Assembly: GCF_014279875.1 (NCBI RefSeq) | Contig: NZ_CP047952.1 | Location: 2,356,001 to 2,420,000 of the forward strand | Length of the DNA: 64,000 bases | Source: Synechococcus sp. MEDNS5 | GTDB lineage: Bacteria; Cyanobacteriota; Cyanobacteriia; PCC-6307; Cyanobiaceae | Direction: 5' to 3' | Shown: one piece after another, positions 1 to 8,267 of the stretch | Layout of the letters: every line of letters begins with the position of its first letter | How positions within the stretch are numbered: the first letter of the stretch is position 1 | Notes under the pieces: generated by a model | The model's database searches: none | What the model was told of the DNA's origin: nothing | What the model saw: only the letters and a program-made list of their open reading frames with translations | Made by a program: the position numbers and the translations under genes

Positions 1-527
1 GCGAACGGGCCCAGCTGAACGCGAACCTCACCGACGTGCGGGTCACCAACAAAAACCAGACCCTGCGCGCTCCGGTGGATGGAATCGTGTTTGATCTCAA
101 ACTCAACAACCCCGGCTTTGTCTCCCAGGCCATGTCATCGGAGGTGGCCTTGAAGGTGGTTCCCTTCAACACCCTGGAAGCCGATGTGGAGATCCCCAGC
201 AACAAGATCGGTTTCGTACGCCCTGGCCAACCAGCCGATATCAGCATCGATTCCTTCCCCGCCACAGACTTCGGCGTGCTGGCCGGAACCGTGCAAGCGG
301 TCGGCTCGGACGCCCTCGCCCCTGACCCCCAGCAGATGCGTCAGGAATACACCTATCCGGCAGTGATCAAGCTTGATAGCCAGCAACTCAAACTCAACGA
401 CGGCAAGGAGTTACCTCTGCAGGTGGGCATGTCGCTAACGGCCAACATCAAACTGCGCAGCGTCAGCTATCTGCAGCTCCTGCTGAATACATTCCAAAGC
501 AAAACTGATTCCCTGAGGCAGCTCTGA
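1..527 (+). CDS. HlyD-family secretion adaptor, 5' truncated
   Basis: This is the C-terminal part of a membrane fusion (periplasmic adaptor) protein of a type I or bacteriocin-type export system. The reading frame is open from base 3 to the stop at 525-527, so the start lies outside the window. After a coiled-coil-like stretch, the segment TLRAPVDGIVFDL is the typical lipoyl/barrel-sandwich edge, followed by the beta-barrel part (EADVEIPSNKIGFVRPGQPA). The family bridges an inner-membrane ABC exporter and an outer-membrane channel. The partner genes, if linked, are upstream of the window. The substrate cannot be deduced. The following gene, ecotin, is convergent. Confidence 0.85.
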   Translation, partial: ERAQLNANLTDVRVTNKNQTLRAPVDGIVFDLKLNNPGFVSQAMSSEVALKVVPFNTLEADVEIPSNKIGFVRPGQPADISIDSFPATDFGVLAGTVQAVGSDALAPDPQQMRQEYTYPAVIKLDSQQLKLNDGKELPLQVGMSLTANIKLRSVSYLQLLLNTFQSKTDSLRQL

Positions 528-541
528 GCCCCCAGGCCAAT

Positions 542-556
542 CAGCCCAAAGGGCTG
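542..556. terminator. short GC-rich hairpin between convergent genes
   Basis: CAGCCC-AAA-GGGCTG forms a 6-bp perfect stem with a 3-nt loop in the 30-bp gap between the HlyD-type gene and convergent ecotin. No clear T-tract follows on either strand, so termination is only a suggestion. Confidence 0.35.
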
Positions 557-557
557 T

Positions 558-1100
558 TCAAAGCTTCACTGCTTTCTGCTGGCGGGTTTCCGCTTTCCAG
601 AGGCGCCAACGCAGTTCGGCACCCTCTGGCAAATCCACCACAATCGGCCATGACGGGTTGTAAGGCACCAGATAGGGCTGCAGGCCCAGGGAGAGGAACG
701 AGCGTTTCACGGGCTCTCCAGGTGGGCAAGCCTTTTTGGTGCTGATCACGCGCAACGGTCCCCCCACTTCAAACAGGGCCTTGCCCGACGCCTGGGGCAG
801 CATGCGCATGGTCATCCCAGGACCGGACAACCTCTGAAGGTTGCAATCCAAGGTCACCTCCTGGCCCACGATCAACTGAATGCGCCAGTCGAGCGGATGG
901 GCTGAAACCAGCGGATCGGTGGTCTTCGGCAGCAGCCCGGACGGCTGGATCACCCAGCGCTGCAATCCCGGTGCCGGTTGCGGATAACCGCTCAGGTTCA
1001 AGCGGGGGATTGCTGCCACGGGGTCGAGAGCACTCACCAGGATCAAGGAGGCCCCGGCAAAAGCCCTGGAGATCGTCGTCAGAGACTGAGAGAAGGCCAT
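558..1100 (-). CDS. eco: ecotin, periplasmic serine protease inhibitor
   Basis: This 180-aa protein matches the ecotin family along its length. An N-terminal hydrophobic stretch (residues about 10-30, ending VAA) looks like a signal peptide, so the protein should act in the periplasm as a dimeric inhibitor of trypsin-fold proteases. Diagnostic blocks are GLQRWVIQ, the LDCNLQRL strand, the ACP motif and a C-terminal RWRLWKAE. Cys86 and Cys125 correspond to the E. coli disulfide. The reactive-site loop reads STKKAC where E. coli has STMMAC, so P1 would be Lys122 rather than Met. The ATG at 1100 was chosen because the longer frame upstream runs antisense through queC and encodes nothing ecotin-like. 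Transcription is divergent from queC. Confidence 0.93.
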   Translation of the reverse strand: MAFSQSLTTISRAFAGASLILVSALDPVAAIPRLNLSGYPQPAPGLQRWVIQPSGLLPKTTDPLVSAHPLDWRIQLIVGQEVTLDCNLQRLSGPGMTMRMLPQASGKALFEVGGPLRVISTKKACPPGEPVKRSFLSLGLQPYLVPYNPSWPIVVDLPEGAELRWRLWKAETRQQKAVKL

Positions 1101-1133
1101 CGTCGACACCCGTGCGGCAACAGAATGCCCAGC

Positions 1134-1814
1134 ATGACCGATTCCACCGCGATCGCCCTGCTCTCCGGAGGGCTCGACTCCGCCACTGCCGCTGCGCTGG
1201 CTCAGGAAGCCGGTTATCGCGTGATCGGCCTGTCGTTCGATTATGGCCAGCGCCACCGCCGGGAACTTCAGGCCGCTGAGGAGATCGCCCAGGTCCTGAA
1301 CCTGTTCGAACATCACATCATCAGCGTGAACCTGGCGAGCTGGGGAGGGTCATCCCTCACGGACACAACGCAATCTCTTCCCACCGATGGGGTCCGGGAG
1401 GGCACGATTCCCAGCACCTACGTGCCCGGTCGCAACACAGTGTTCATCAGCATCGGCCTGAGCCTGGCGGAAGCCCGCAGTGCCACACAAGTGGTGTTGG
1501 GCATCAATGCCGTGGATTACTCCGGCTATCCGGATTGCCGACCGGATTACCTCAACGCCTTTCAGACGTTGGCAGATCTCAGCAGCAAGGTGGGCCGGGA
1601 AGGTCGGGGCCCGCGCCTATGGGCACCACTGGTGGTGTGGAGCAAACAAAAAATTGTGGAAGAAGCACTACGCCTGGGGGTCCCGATCGAACGCACCTGG
1701 AGCTGTTACAGCGGCGGTGATCACCCCTGCGGCGTGTGTGACAGCTGCCGGATCCGCGATGCCGCGCTGCGGGATGCCGGTCGCCCTGATCTCTGCAGCA
1801 GCAACAGCCGATGA
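1134..1814 (+). CDS. queC: 7-cyano-7-deazaguanine (preQ0) synthase
   Basis: QueC converts 7-carboxy-7-deazaguanine to preQ0 with ATP and ammonia, a step of queuosine biosynthesis. The 226-aa product opens with the PP-loop motif [14 protein letters not shown] for ATP pyrophosphatase chemistry and ends with a zinc-binding cluster ([15 protein letters not shown]). The ATG at 1134 places the PP-loop about ten residues from the N-terminus, as usual in the family; an ATG at 1125 is an alternative that adds three residues. Its stop overlaps the pabB start by 4 bp (ATGA), which suggests translational coupling. No preQ1 riboswitch is visible in the short leader. Confidence 0.96.
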   Translation: MTDSTAIALLSGGLDSATAAALAQEAGYRVIGLSFDYGQRHRRELQAAEEIAQVLNLFEHHIISVNLASWGGSSLTDTTQSLPTDGVREGTIPSTYVPGRNTVFISIGLSLAEARSATQVVLGINAVDYSGYPDCRPDYLNAFQTLADLSSKVGREGRGPRLWAPLVVWSKQKIVEEALRLGVPIERTWSCYSGGDHPCGVCDSCRIRDAALRDAGRPDLCSSNSR

Positions 1815-3124
1815 CCCTGCTGCGCAGGCGACTGCCCTGGATCAACCCCACCAGAGCGGCGGCGGCGCTGGCCCGCCACCACGGTGAGCAGGGACTGGTC
1901 TGGCTCGATGGTGACGGTGGCCCCCTCGGGCAACGCATCACCCTGGCGGTGGACCCCGTCGAGCAGCACTGCTGCCGCGGCCTGCCTGGAGATTCCGGCG
2001 CCCGCAATCCCTTCACCACTCTGCGGGAGCTGACAGCGGGGCACTGGACCGGTTGGCTGAGTTACGACGCCGCCGCCTGGACAGAACCCGGCAACCCATG
2101 GCGCCGGGACCCGATGGCCAGCCTCTGGATCGCCCGCCACGACCCTGTGCTGCGCTTTGACCTGCAGGCCAGAGAGCTTCACCTGGAAGGCATCGACCCC
2201 TCTCGCCATGCCGCGATGGCACAACTGCTGGAGACCCAGCCAATCGAAGCCATCCCATCCGAAGCCAGCACGAAGCAGCCGCTGGGCTGCACCTGGCAAC
2301 GCCAAAGCGACCGTGAAGCCTTCATGGCCGGGGTGATGCGCATCCGCGAACTGATCGCCAGTGGCGATCTGTTTCAGGCGAATCTCACTAGCTGTGCCAG
2401 TGCCGAGCTGCAAGACCCGATCAGCAACCTCAACCTGTACGAACGCCTGCGTCAACGTTGCCCGGCCCCATTCAGCGGTGTGCTGATCGGCGGCGGAGCG
2501 GCCGCCGGCGAAGCGGTGCTCTCCACCTCCCCAGAGCGGTTCCTGCAAGTGAATCCGGAGGGCGCTGTGCAGACCCGACCGATCAAGGGCACCCGTCCAC
2601 GCCATGCCGACCCCTTGATCGACGATGCCCTCGCAGCGGAGCTGGTGTGCAGCGCCAAGGACCGGGCCGAAAACGTAATGATCGTGGATCTGCTGCGCAA
2701 CGATCTCGGTCGCGTCTGCAAACCGGGATCCGTGCAGGTGCCGGACCTGGTACGGCTTGAAAGCTATGCCCGTGTGCATCACCTCACCTCGGTGGTGACC
2801 GGCCAGTTGCGCGCCGGCACCACTTGGGTGGATCTGCTTGAAGCCAGCTGGCCGGGGGGCTCGATCACGGGCGCTCCCAAGCTGCGCGCCTGCCAGCGAC
2901 TGCAGGAGCTAGAGCCTCTGGGCCGAGGCCCCTACTGCGGCTCGATCCTGCACATCGACTGGGATGGCGGCTTCGACAGCAACATCCTGATCCGCTCCCT
3001 CCTGCGCAAGGACCACCAGCTCCGTCTGCACGCGGGATGCGGGATCGTGGCCGACTCCGATCCTGCAGAAGAGGCGGAGGAACTCAACTGGAAACTGCTG
3101 CCCCTGCTGGAGGCGCTGGCATGA
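1811..3124 (+). CDS. pabB: aminodeoxychorismate synthase component I
   Basis: PabB is a chorismate-using enzyme that makes 4-amino-4-deoxychorismate for folate synthesis, normally with a PabA glutaminase subunit. The 437-aa sequence has the chorismate-binding fold of the TrpE/PabB family, with hallmark segments [19 protein letters not shown]-type (here [12 protein letters not shown]), [27 protein letters not shown] and the [10 protein letters not shown] active-site loop. Adjacency to pabC, overlapped by 4 bp, favours PabB over anthranilate synthase TrpE. No PabA domain is fused to it, and none is visible in the neighbouring genes. Confidence 0.93.
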   Translation: MTLLRRRLPWINPTRAAAALARHHGEQGLVWLDGDGGPLGQRITLAVDPVEQHCCRGLPGDSGARNPFTTLRELTAGHWTGWLSYDAAAWTEPGNPWRRDPMASLWIARHDPVLRFDLQARELHLEGIDPSRHAAMAQLLETQPIEAIPSEASTKQPLGCTWQRQSDREAFMAGVMRIRELIASGDLFQANLTSCASAELQDPISNLNLYERLRQRCPAPFSGVLIGGGAAAGEAVLSTSPERFLQVNPEGAVQTRPIKGTRPRHADPLIDDALAAELVCSAKDRAENVMIVDLLRNDLGRVCKPGSVQVPDLVRLESYARVHHLTSVVTGQLRAGTTWVDLLEASWPGGSITGAPKLRACQRLQELEPLGRGPYCGSILHIDWDGGFDSNILIRSLLRKDHQLRLHAGCGIVADSDPAEEAEELNWKLLPLLEALA

Positions 3125-3957
3125 GCGCTCCGGTACTGGGATGGATCAACGGCCACTGGAGTGAAGCCAAGACCCTGGGTCTCCCCTTGACGGACAGGGG
3201 GTTGCAGCTCGCGGACGGTCTGTTTGAAACCGTGCTCGTCCTTAACGGGGACGCCCAATTGCTGGACGCCCACCTGCAGCGCTGGCAGCACAGCGCAGCC
3301 CTTCTGGGGATGGCACCGCCACCCAGCCAGTCCTGGCTCCATCTGCTGATCCAAGAGGGCATCGCCAAAGCAGACCTCAACGGTCCAGGCCTGGCGGGGG
3401 CCCTGCGGCTGAACTGGAGCCGCGGCCAAGCAGCCGAGCGGGGCATCGGCCTGCCCCCTGGCGAACCCGATCGCGACGCGCACTGCTTCTGGCTCACCCT
3501 GCAGCGCCATCACCCCTGCTTCACCCCTGCCCAGGCCTGGATCAGCGTTGAGGAGCAACGCAACGCCTCCAGCCGGTTGAGCCGCTGCAAAACCTTTGCC
3601 TACGGCCAGGCGATCCAGGCCCGCCGGGAAGCCCAGACGCACGGCGCCGAACTGGCCCTGCTGCGCAACACCAGCGGAGAGCTCTGCTGTGGCGACAGCG
3701 CCAACCTGCTCCTGCGGCGGCAGGGCCAGTGGATCACACCGCCTCTGAGCAGCGGCTGCCTGCCCGGGGTGATGCGGGCCCGGGCTCTGGAGCTGGGTCT
3801 GGCCGTGGAGGCGCACCTTGGCCCCGACCTGCAGACAGGGGACCTAGCTCTGCTCATCAACAGCCTCAGCTGCCGCCCCCTGCAGATGCTCAATGCACAG
3901 GCATTGCAACCGTGCTCGAATCCGGAGCAGCTCTGGAGAGAGCTCCTGCAGGCTTAG
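3121..3957 (+). CDS. pabC: aminodeoxychorismate lyase (class IV aminotransferase fold)
   Basis: PabC is a PLP enzyme that releases 4-aminobenzoate and pyruvate from aminodeoxychorismate. The 278-aa product shows the class IV pattern: LTDRGLQLADGLFETV near the N-terminus, the probable PLP lysine in LSRCKTFAYG, and the TSGELCCGDSANLLL cofactor loop, followed by the GCLPGVMRARAL segment. The ATG at 3121 overlaps the pabB stop (ATGA), so queC-pabB-pabC read as one translationally coupled unit. D-amino-acid or branched-chain aminotransferases share the fold; the neighbour decides the call. Confidence 0.9.
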   Translation: MSAPVLGWINGHWSEAKTLGLPLTDRGLQLADGLFETVLVLNGDAQLLDAHLQRWQHSAALLGMAPPPSQSWLHLLIQEGIAKADLNGPGLAGALRLNWSRGQAAERGIGLPPGEPDRDAHCFWLTLQRHHPCFTPAQAWISVEEQRNASSRLSRCKTFAYGQAIQARREAQTHGAELALLRNTSGELCCGDSANLLLRRQGQWITPPLSSGCLPGVMRARALELGLAVEAHLGPDLQTGDLALLINSLSCRPLQMLNAQALQPCSNPEQLWRELLQA

Positions 3958-3978
3958 GTGTTACGTATTCGCATTGTA

Positions 3979-3994
3979 TCAGTTACTTAACTGA
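3979..3994. promoter_or_regulatory. 16-bp palindrome upstream of the permease gene
   Basis: TCAGTTA-CT-TAACTGA is a perfect 7-bp inverted repeat with a 2-bp spacer, in an AT-richer gap about 90 bp before the permease start. It has the look of a dimeric regulator site, but no known consensus was recognised. Confidence 0.25.
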
Positions 3995-4085
3995 CGCGTA
4001 AACGTGCTTTTGCCCGCACGCATGCACCGCGTCGGAGCGTCTGCCAACCTTTTGCGAAGGCAGACCCTCCGCAAGATCCTGATCC

Positions 4086-5663
4086 TTGGCAGCGACCCTC
4101 AAACGCGACCTGGGCCTCAACTCCCTGATTCTTACGGTGGTGACCGGCACCATCGGCTCAGGCTGGCTGTTCGCTCCCTATTTCTGTGCCCGCATCGCAG
4201 GCCCCGCAAGCCTGCTGGCCTGGGTGATCGGCGGAGTCATGGCCTTTCTTCTCGCTCTGGTGTTCGCTGAGCTGGGCGCTCTGGTGAGCAGCTCCGGAGC
4301 CCTGGCCCAGCTGCCCCTGCTCAGCCACGGACGCCTGTCGGGATTCATCGGCGGCTGGAGCGCCTGGATCTCCTACGTGTCGCTGCCCACAATCGAAGTG
4401 CTGGCCCTGCTCCAATACCTCTCGAGCGTGCTGCCCTGGCTCACCCGCGATGTGGGCAGCTCTCAGTACCTCACGGGCGCCGGCCAGCTTGTGGCGGTGG
4501 CCCTGCTGGTGCTGTTCACCTGGATCAATCTTGCAGGCGTCAGCCAACTGGCGCGCTGGATCGACGGTCTCACCCTGTGGAAACTCGTCGTTCCCCTGCT
4601 GGTGTCCATCAGCCTGATGCTGATGTCAGGCCACTGGAGCAATCTGCAACTGCCGGTACCAGGGCAGCAAGACACGCTGGTGGATGCCATCGGTAGCGGC
4701 GGAATTCTGTTCAGCCTGCTGGGTTTCCGCACGGCGATGGACCTCGCCGGGGAAGTGCGCGATCCCCAGCGCAATGTCCCCCTTGCCATGGGGGTCGGAC
4801 TGGGCCTGTGTTTGCTGATTTATCTCGTGCTGCAGCTCGGCTTTCTGGTCAGCATCCCACCGGAGGCCTTGCAAGAGGGTTGGAGCCGTCTCAGCCTCAG
4901 TGCCCATGGGGGTCCGCTCGTGGCGCTGGCCACAGGTTTGGGCCTGGGCTGGATAGCCACCCTGCTGCTCATCGATGCCGTGGCCTCCCCCGGTGCCACA
5001 GGCATGGCCTACCTGGGGATTTCCGCACGGGTGAGCTGGATGATGGGAGAGTGCCGACTGCTTCCGGGCGCTCTCGGGCGCTTGAACAGTCGGGGGGTCC
5101 CCCACTGGTCGCTGATCAGCAGCCTGGTGATCAGCACCGTTCTTCTATGGCTGGCGCCGAGCTGGCAGGACGTGGTCAGCTTTCTGACCTCCACCTTGAT
5201 CATCGCCCTGGCCATGGGCCCGGTGAGCCTGCTCGCCCTGCGCCGCCAACTGCCGAACGCTCCCAGGCGCTTTCAGATTCCCTGCCCCTGGCTGCTCAGC
5301 GGCATGGCCTTCGTGATGGCCACCTGGGCGACAAGCTGGAGCGGGCGGGAGGCTTTGGAGGGAGCCGTGCTGGTGATTGCGGTTCCCAGCCTGATCTACG
5401 CCCTCAGCAACGCCTGGAAAGGCCAGCCGATCGAGCTGTCAAGCGGACTGTGGTGGGCGCTGTATCTCGGTCTGTTGATTCTTGATATGGAACTGTTCAG
5501 CACAGGCCAGCCCCTGGAATTGCCCATGGGCTGGCACCTCTCCGTGCTGGCAGGTCTGGCTCTAGGGGTGATGCCACTGGCGGTGAACAGTGCGCTGAAG
5601 GATGCCTCACCCCATGCGCTCACGCCGCTGACACAACCGACAGGCAGCACTCAATCCACCTGA
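4086..5663 (+). CDS. APC-superfamily amino-acid permease
   Basis: This is a 525-aa integral membrane protein with about 12-14 hydrophobic segments. The first membrane segment carries TGTIGSGWLFAPY, the glycine-rich unwound helix typical of amino acid/polyamine/organocation transporters. A later GFRTAMDLAGEVRDPQRNVP block matches the conserved loop seen in AdiC/GabP-like carriers. The substrate is not deducible. The start is a TTG at 4086, chosen because the mature-looking N-terminus begins there and no ATG is in frame upstream of the first helix. The 3' end overlaps the convergent phosphatase gene by 13 bp. Confidence 0.85.
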   Translation: MAATLKRDLGLNSLILTVVTGTIGSGWLFAPYFCARIAGPASLLAWVIGGVMAFLLALVFAELGALVSSSGALAQLPLLSHGRLSGFIGGWSAWISYVSLPTIEVLALLQYLSSVLPWLTRDVGSSQYLTGAGQLVAVALLVLFTWINLAGVSQLARWIDGLTLWKLVVPLLVSISLMLMSGHWSNLQLPVPGQQDTLVDAIGSGGILFSLLGFRTAMDLAGEVRDPQRNVPLAMGVGLGLCLLIYLVLQLGFLVSIPPEALQEGWSRLSLSAHGGPLVALATGLGLGWIATLLLIDAVASPGATGMAYLGISARVSWMMGECRLLPGALGRLNSRGVPHWSLISSLVISTVLLWLAPSWQDVVSFLTSTLIIALAMGPVSLLALRRQLPNAPRRFQIPCPWLLSGMAFVMATWATSWSGREALEGAVLVIAVPSLIYALSNAWKGQPIELSSGLWWALYLGLLILDMELFSTGQPLELPMGWHLSVLAGLALGVMPLAVNSALKDASPHALTPLTQPTGSTQST

Positions 5664-6472
5664 TTCACGTCATCGAGAAGTCCTGGAAGCCAGCGCTCAA
5701 CGGCTGCAGACCACCCCAGCGCATGGGGGGCCGGTGCCAACTTGAAACGACCATCCGCCAGTCCGGCCTGAAGGTCGGGATGCGGTCCATCCACCCCTGG
5801 CACCACGATCGAGCGGTCGCCGGCGTGCAGCAAAGGAAGATCATTGGGCGAATCACCCAAAGCCAGAACAGCCACCTCAGACGCTCCCTGGCGCTGCTTC
5901 AGCACCGCAAGGGCCCGGCCTTTGCTGACGTCGGCTCCCAGCAGATGCCCCAAGCGATTTCCCTGCACAACTGCAAGTTGACGGGCCTTCGCCAGCTGTT
6001 GCAGGCGCCTGCGGGACTCGGCATCCAGCGGAGAAACGAACGGCACACTGCAGGCCCGACGCTGGGCCTGTCGCAGTGCTTCCCCGCCCAGGCCAAGCAA
6101 GCGATCGGCGTCCTGATCACTGAGATCGTCAAGCGCCTGCAACGGTTGCCCCAGATCCCGTGCCAGCACTGAGAGCTGTGGGCGCAGCTCCTGCCATGAC
6201 GGACCGAGCCGCTGCTGCCAGGGGCTCCCATCGGCGTTCTCACCATGAATGGCTCCCCCATTCTCGACGATGAAAGGATCCCGAAGTCCGGTTTGTTCAC
6301 GGAAACGACGGACTTCTTCCGCTGTTTTGCTCGTACATGGAATGACGGGAATACCCCGACGCTGCAGCAGACGAATCGTGCCCAGAGCCGGTGCCCAGTC
6401 GTAGCGATGGTCCATCAACGTGCCATCGAGGTCGGTAACCACCCACCACTGACGCCTCAGGGTTGTCTTCAT
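5651..6472 (-). CDS. gpgP: glucosyl-3-phosphoglycerate phosphatase (MpgP-like HAD)
   Basis: This 273-aa HAD-superfamily IIB phosphatase is of the mannosyl-3-phosphoglycerate phosphatase type. Motif I is TDLDGTLMD with Asp14 and Asp16, followed by the IPVIPCTSKTAEEV and PFIVENGGAI segments of the family, and GDSPNDLPLL near the C-terminus as motif IV. Next to GpgS it should dephosphorylate glucosyl-3-phosphoglycerate to the compatible solute glucosylglycerate. It overlaps the upstream GH13 gene by 4 bp, so the two are probably co-translated. The substrate assignment rests on the neighbourhood; the HAD family call is firm. Confidence 0.88.
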   Translation of the reverse strand: MKTTLRRQWWVVTDLDGTLMDHRYDWAPALGTIRLLQRRGIPVIPCTSKTAEEVRRFREQTGLRDPFIVENGGAIHGENADGSPWQQRLGPSWQELRPQLSVLARDLGQPLQALDDLSDQDADRLLGLGGEALRQAQRRACSVPFVSPLDAESRRRLQQLAKARQLAVVQGNRLGHLLGADVSKGRALAVLKQRQGASEVAVLALGDSPNDLPLLHAGDRSIVVPGVDGPHPDLQAGLADGRFKLAPAPHALGWSAAVERWLPGLLDDVNQVD

Positions 6473-8199
6473 GACCTCACCAGCCAGAGCACCTCATAAG
6501 GGTTCAACAGATGGCGTTTGCAGGGCTCCAGGGTGCGGCCACTGAGGCAATCGACCCAGAGTGATGCATCCTCCTGGTCGAGCAGTCCGGAGGGATCCAG
6601 GCTGAGACGGGTCGATGTGACGTTATGAACCGCCAGAAGGTCATGACCTGCGTGGGAACGGCGCAACACGACACGATCCACCCGGTCTGGGGTCAGCACC
6701 TGAAGCTGGCCATCCGGATGCAGCGCCGGCAGCGTTGCCCGCACCGCAAGTGCCTGCTTCAGCGCAGTCAAAACGGCTGAGGCATCACTGTCTGGATCCT
6801 GCAGACGACGTTCCAGCGTCCTTTGCTTGAACTGGGGTCGGTTGAGATCCCGTCGATGCCCCGAGCGCCTGAAGCGACCGAGGTCATTGGCGGTGGCGAG
6901 CAAAGCCGGCAGATAGAACGCCGGAACTCCAGGCAGAGCGAGCACCATCAACTGGGTGAGCAGAAAGCGTTCCCTCTGCCGATAGCTGGGGTCAACGCCC
7001 CCATCGGCCATGGCGCTCCACCAGCTGATGTTGATTTCGTAGGGCACTTCAGTGCCATCGGCCAACCGGCGATGGCTCACCAGACCCCCGCGCTGCTCAC
7101 ACGCGATCAACAGCTCCCTCAACCGTGACGGCGGCATCAATCCCTCCAACGGTCTCAGCCCCACGCCGTCATGACAGGCGGTGAAATTAAGCAACGACGT
7201 CGACTCCGGTAGCGACGGCCAGCGCGACAGCCAACGATTGAGCAATTCAGCGGAGCCGCTGACAGCCGCCTCAAGCAGCAGCGGTGGCAGGGGAAAGTTG
7301 TAGGCCAGATGGGCCTCTCGACCCGTGCGCAGATACGACAGATTCTCCTGTTCAGGGACATTCGTTTCCGTGACCACCACTCCGTCGGCGCAGGCGATCG
7401 TCAGCAACTGACGCAAAAGTTCCACCAGCTGATGGGCTTGAGGCTGGTGAATACAGGTGGTGTTGGGTTCCTTCCAGACGAACCCCACCGCATCCAGACG
7501 GATCCAGCCCACCCCATGAGCCACCATGCGGGCGAGCAGGCGGGTGAATCCGAGCAGAACCTCGGGGTGGCGCCAATCCACATCCACCTGGTCGGGCCCA
7601 AACGTGGTCCAGACCTGACGCATGCTGATGGGGCCCTGGAGCTTGGTGAACAGTGCGGAACTGCGGGGACGCACCACGTTGTCCCAACAGGGATCAGGAC
7701 CCGCCTCCAACACGCAGAACCGACCCGGCTCCTGATCGCGCAAGAACTGGCGCACCCAGGGATGGGAGGCCGACACATGGTTCAACACCAGATCAGCCAT
7801 CAACTTGCGCCCCTGGGCAAGATCAGCGAGATCGCTCCAATCACCATGGCGTTCCTCTAGACGTTCGTGACTGGCCACCGCGAATCCGCCATCGCTCGAG
7901 GCCTCCAGGAACGGCAACACATGGAGAACCGCCGCGAACTCAGAGAGCTGGCTGTTCAAAAAGGTGCGAAGGCTCACCAAGGCCGGCTGATCGGCCTCAA
8001 CGACCGTGTCGGCGTAGGTGATCAGCACCACATCGTCGACACTCCAGGGATTGCCTTTGGTGCGGATTTCGCCATTCGCCGATGTGGAGCCGAGAATCTG
8101 CAGCAATTGCGACGACAACGTCTCGAGATCCCCGGAAGGATGATCTGAGTAAAGGCTCCTCAGCAGATTTCCCAGCGTTTGCTCGCTCTGAAGCTGCAC
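6469..8199 (-). CDS. GH13 sucrose-phosphorylase-like enzyme, probable glucosylglycerate phosphorylase
   Basis: This is a 576-aa (beta/alpha)8 glycoside hydrolase of the sucrose phosphorylase group. Visible landmarks are ADLVLNHVS, the nucleophile block WIRLDAVGF (Asp236), the acid/base TETNVPEQE (Glu278) and the third acid in TACHDGVGLRP. Related GH13 enzymes include sucrose phosphorylase and glucosylglycerate phosphorylase. Co-location with the gpgS and gpgP genes makes reversible phosphorolysis of glucosylglycerate the likeliest activity, though sucrose or another glucoside cannot be excluded from sequence. It overlaps gpgP by 4 bp and is divergent from gpgS across a 68-bp gap. Confidence 0.82.
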   Translation of the reverse strand: MQLQSEQTLGNLLRSLYSDHPSGDLETLSSQLLQILGSTSANGEIRTKGNPWSVDDVVLITYADTVVEADQPALVSLRTFLNSQLSEFAAVLHVLPFLEASSDGGFAVASHERLEERHGDWSDLADLAQGRKLMADLVLNHVSASHPWVRQFLRDQEPGRFCVLEAGPDPCWDNVVRPRSSALFTKLQGPISMRQVWTTFGPDQVDVDWRHPEVLLGFTRLLARMVAHGVGWIRLDAVGFVWKEPNTTCIHQPQAHQLVELLRQLLTIACADGVVVTETNVPEQENLSYLRTGREAHLAYNFPLPPLLLEAAVSGSAELLNRWLSRWPSLPESTSLLNFTACHDGVGLRPLEGLMPPSRLRELLIACEQRGGLVSHRRLADGTEVPYEINISWWSAMADGGVDPSYRQRERFLLTQLMVLALPGVPAFYLPALLATANDLGRFRRSGHRRDLNRPQFKQRTLERRLQDPDSDASAVLTALKQALAVRATLPALHPDGQLQVLTPDRVDRVVLRRSHAGHDLLAVHNVTSTRLSLDPSGLLDQEDASLWVDCLSGRTLEPCKRHLLNPYEVLWLVRS

Positions 8200-8267
8200 T
8201 CTGTTTCACCTGAACCGCCTCAGGTATGAAGCAGCCGCCTTTTTTCCGTTGTTGCATCGCACACCGC

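Noticed and set aside
1721-2782. 353-codon minus-strand frame antisense to pabB
   Set aside because: It is a shadow of pabB with no domain resemblance.
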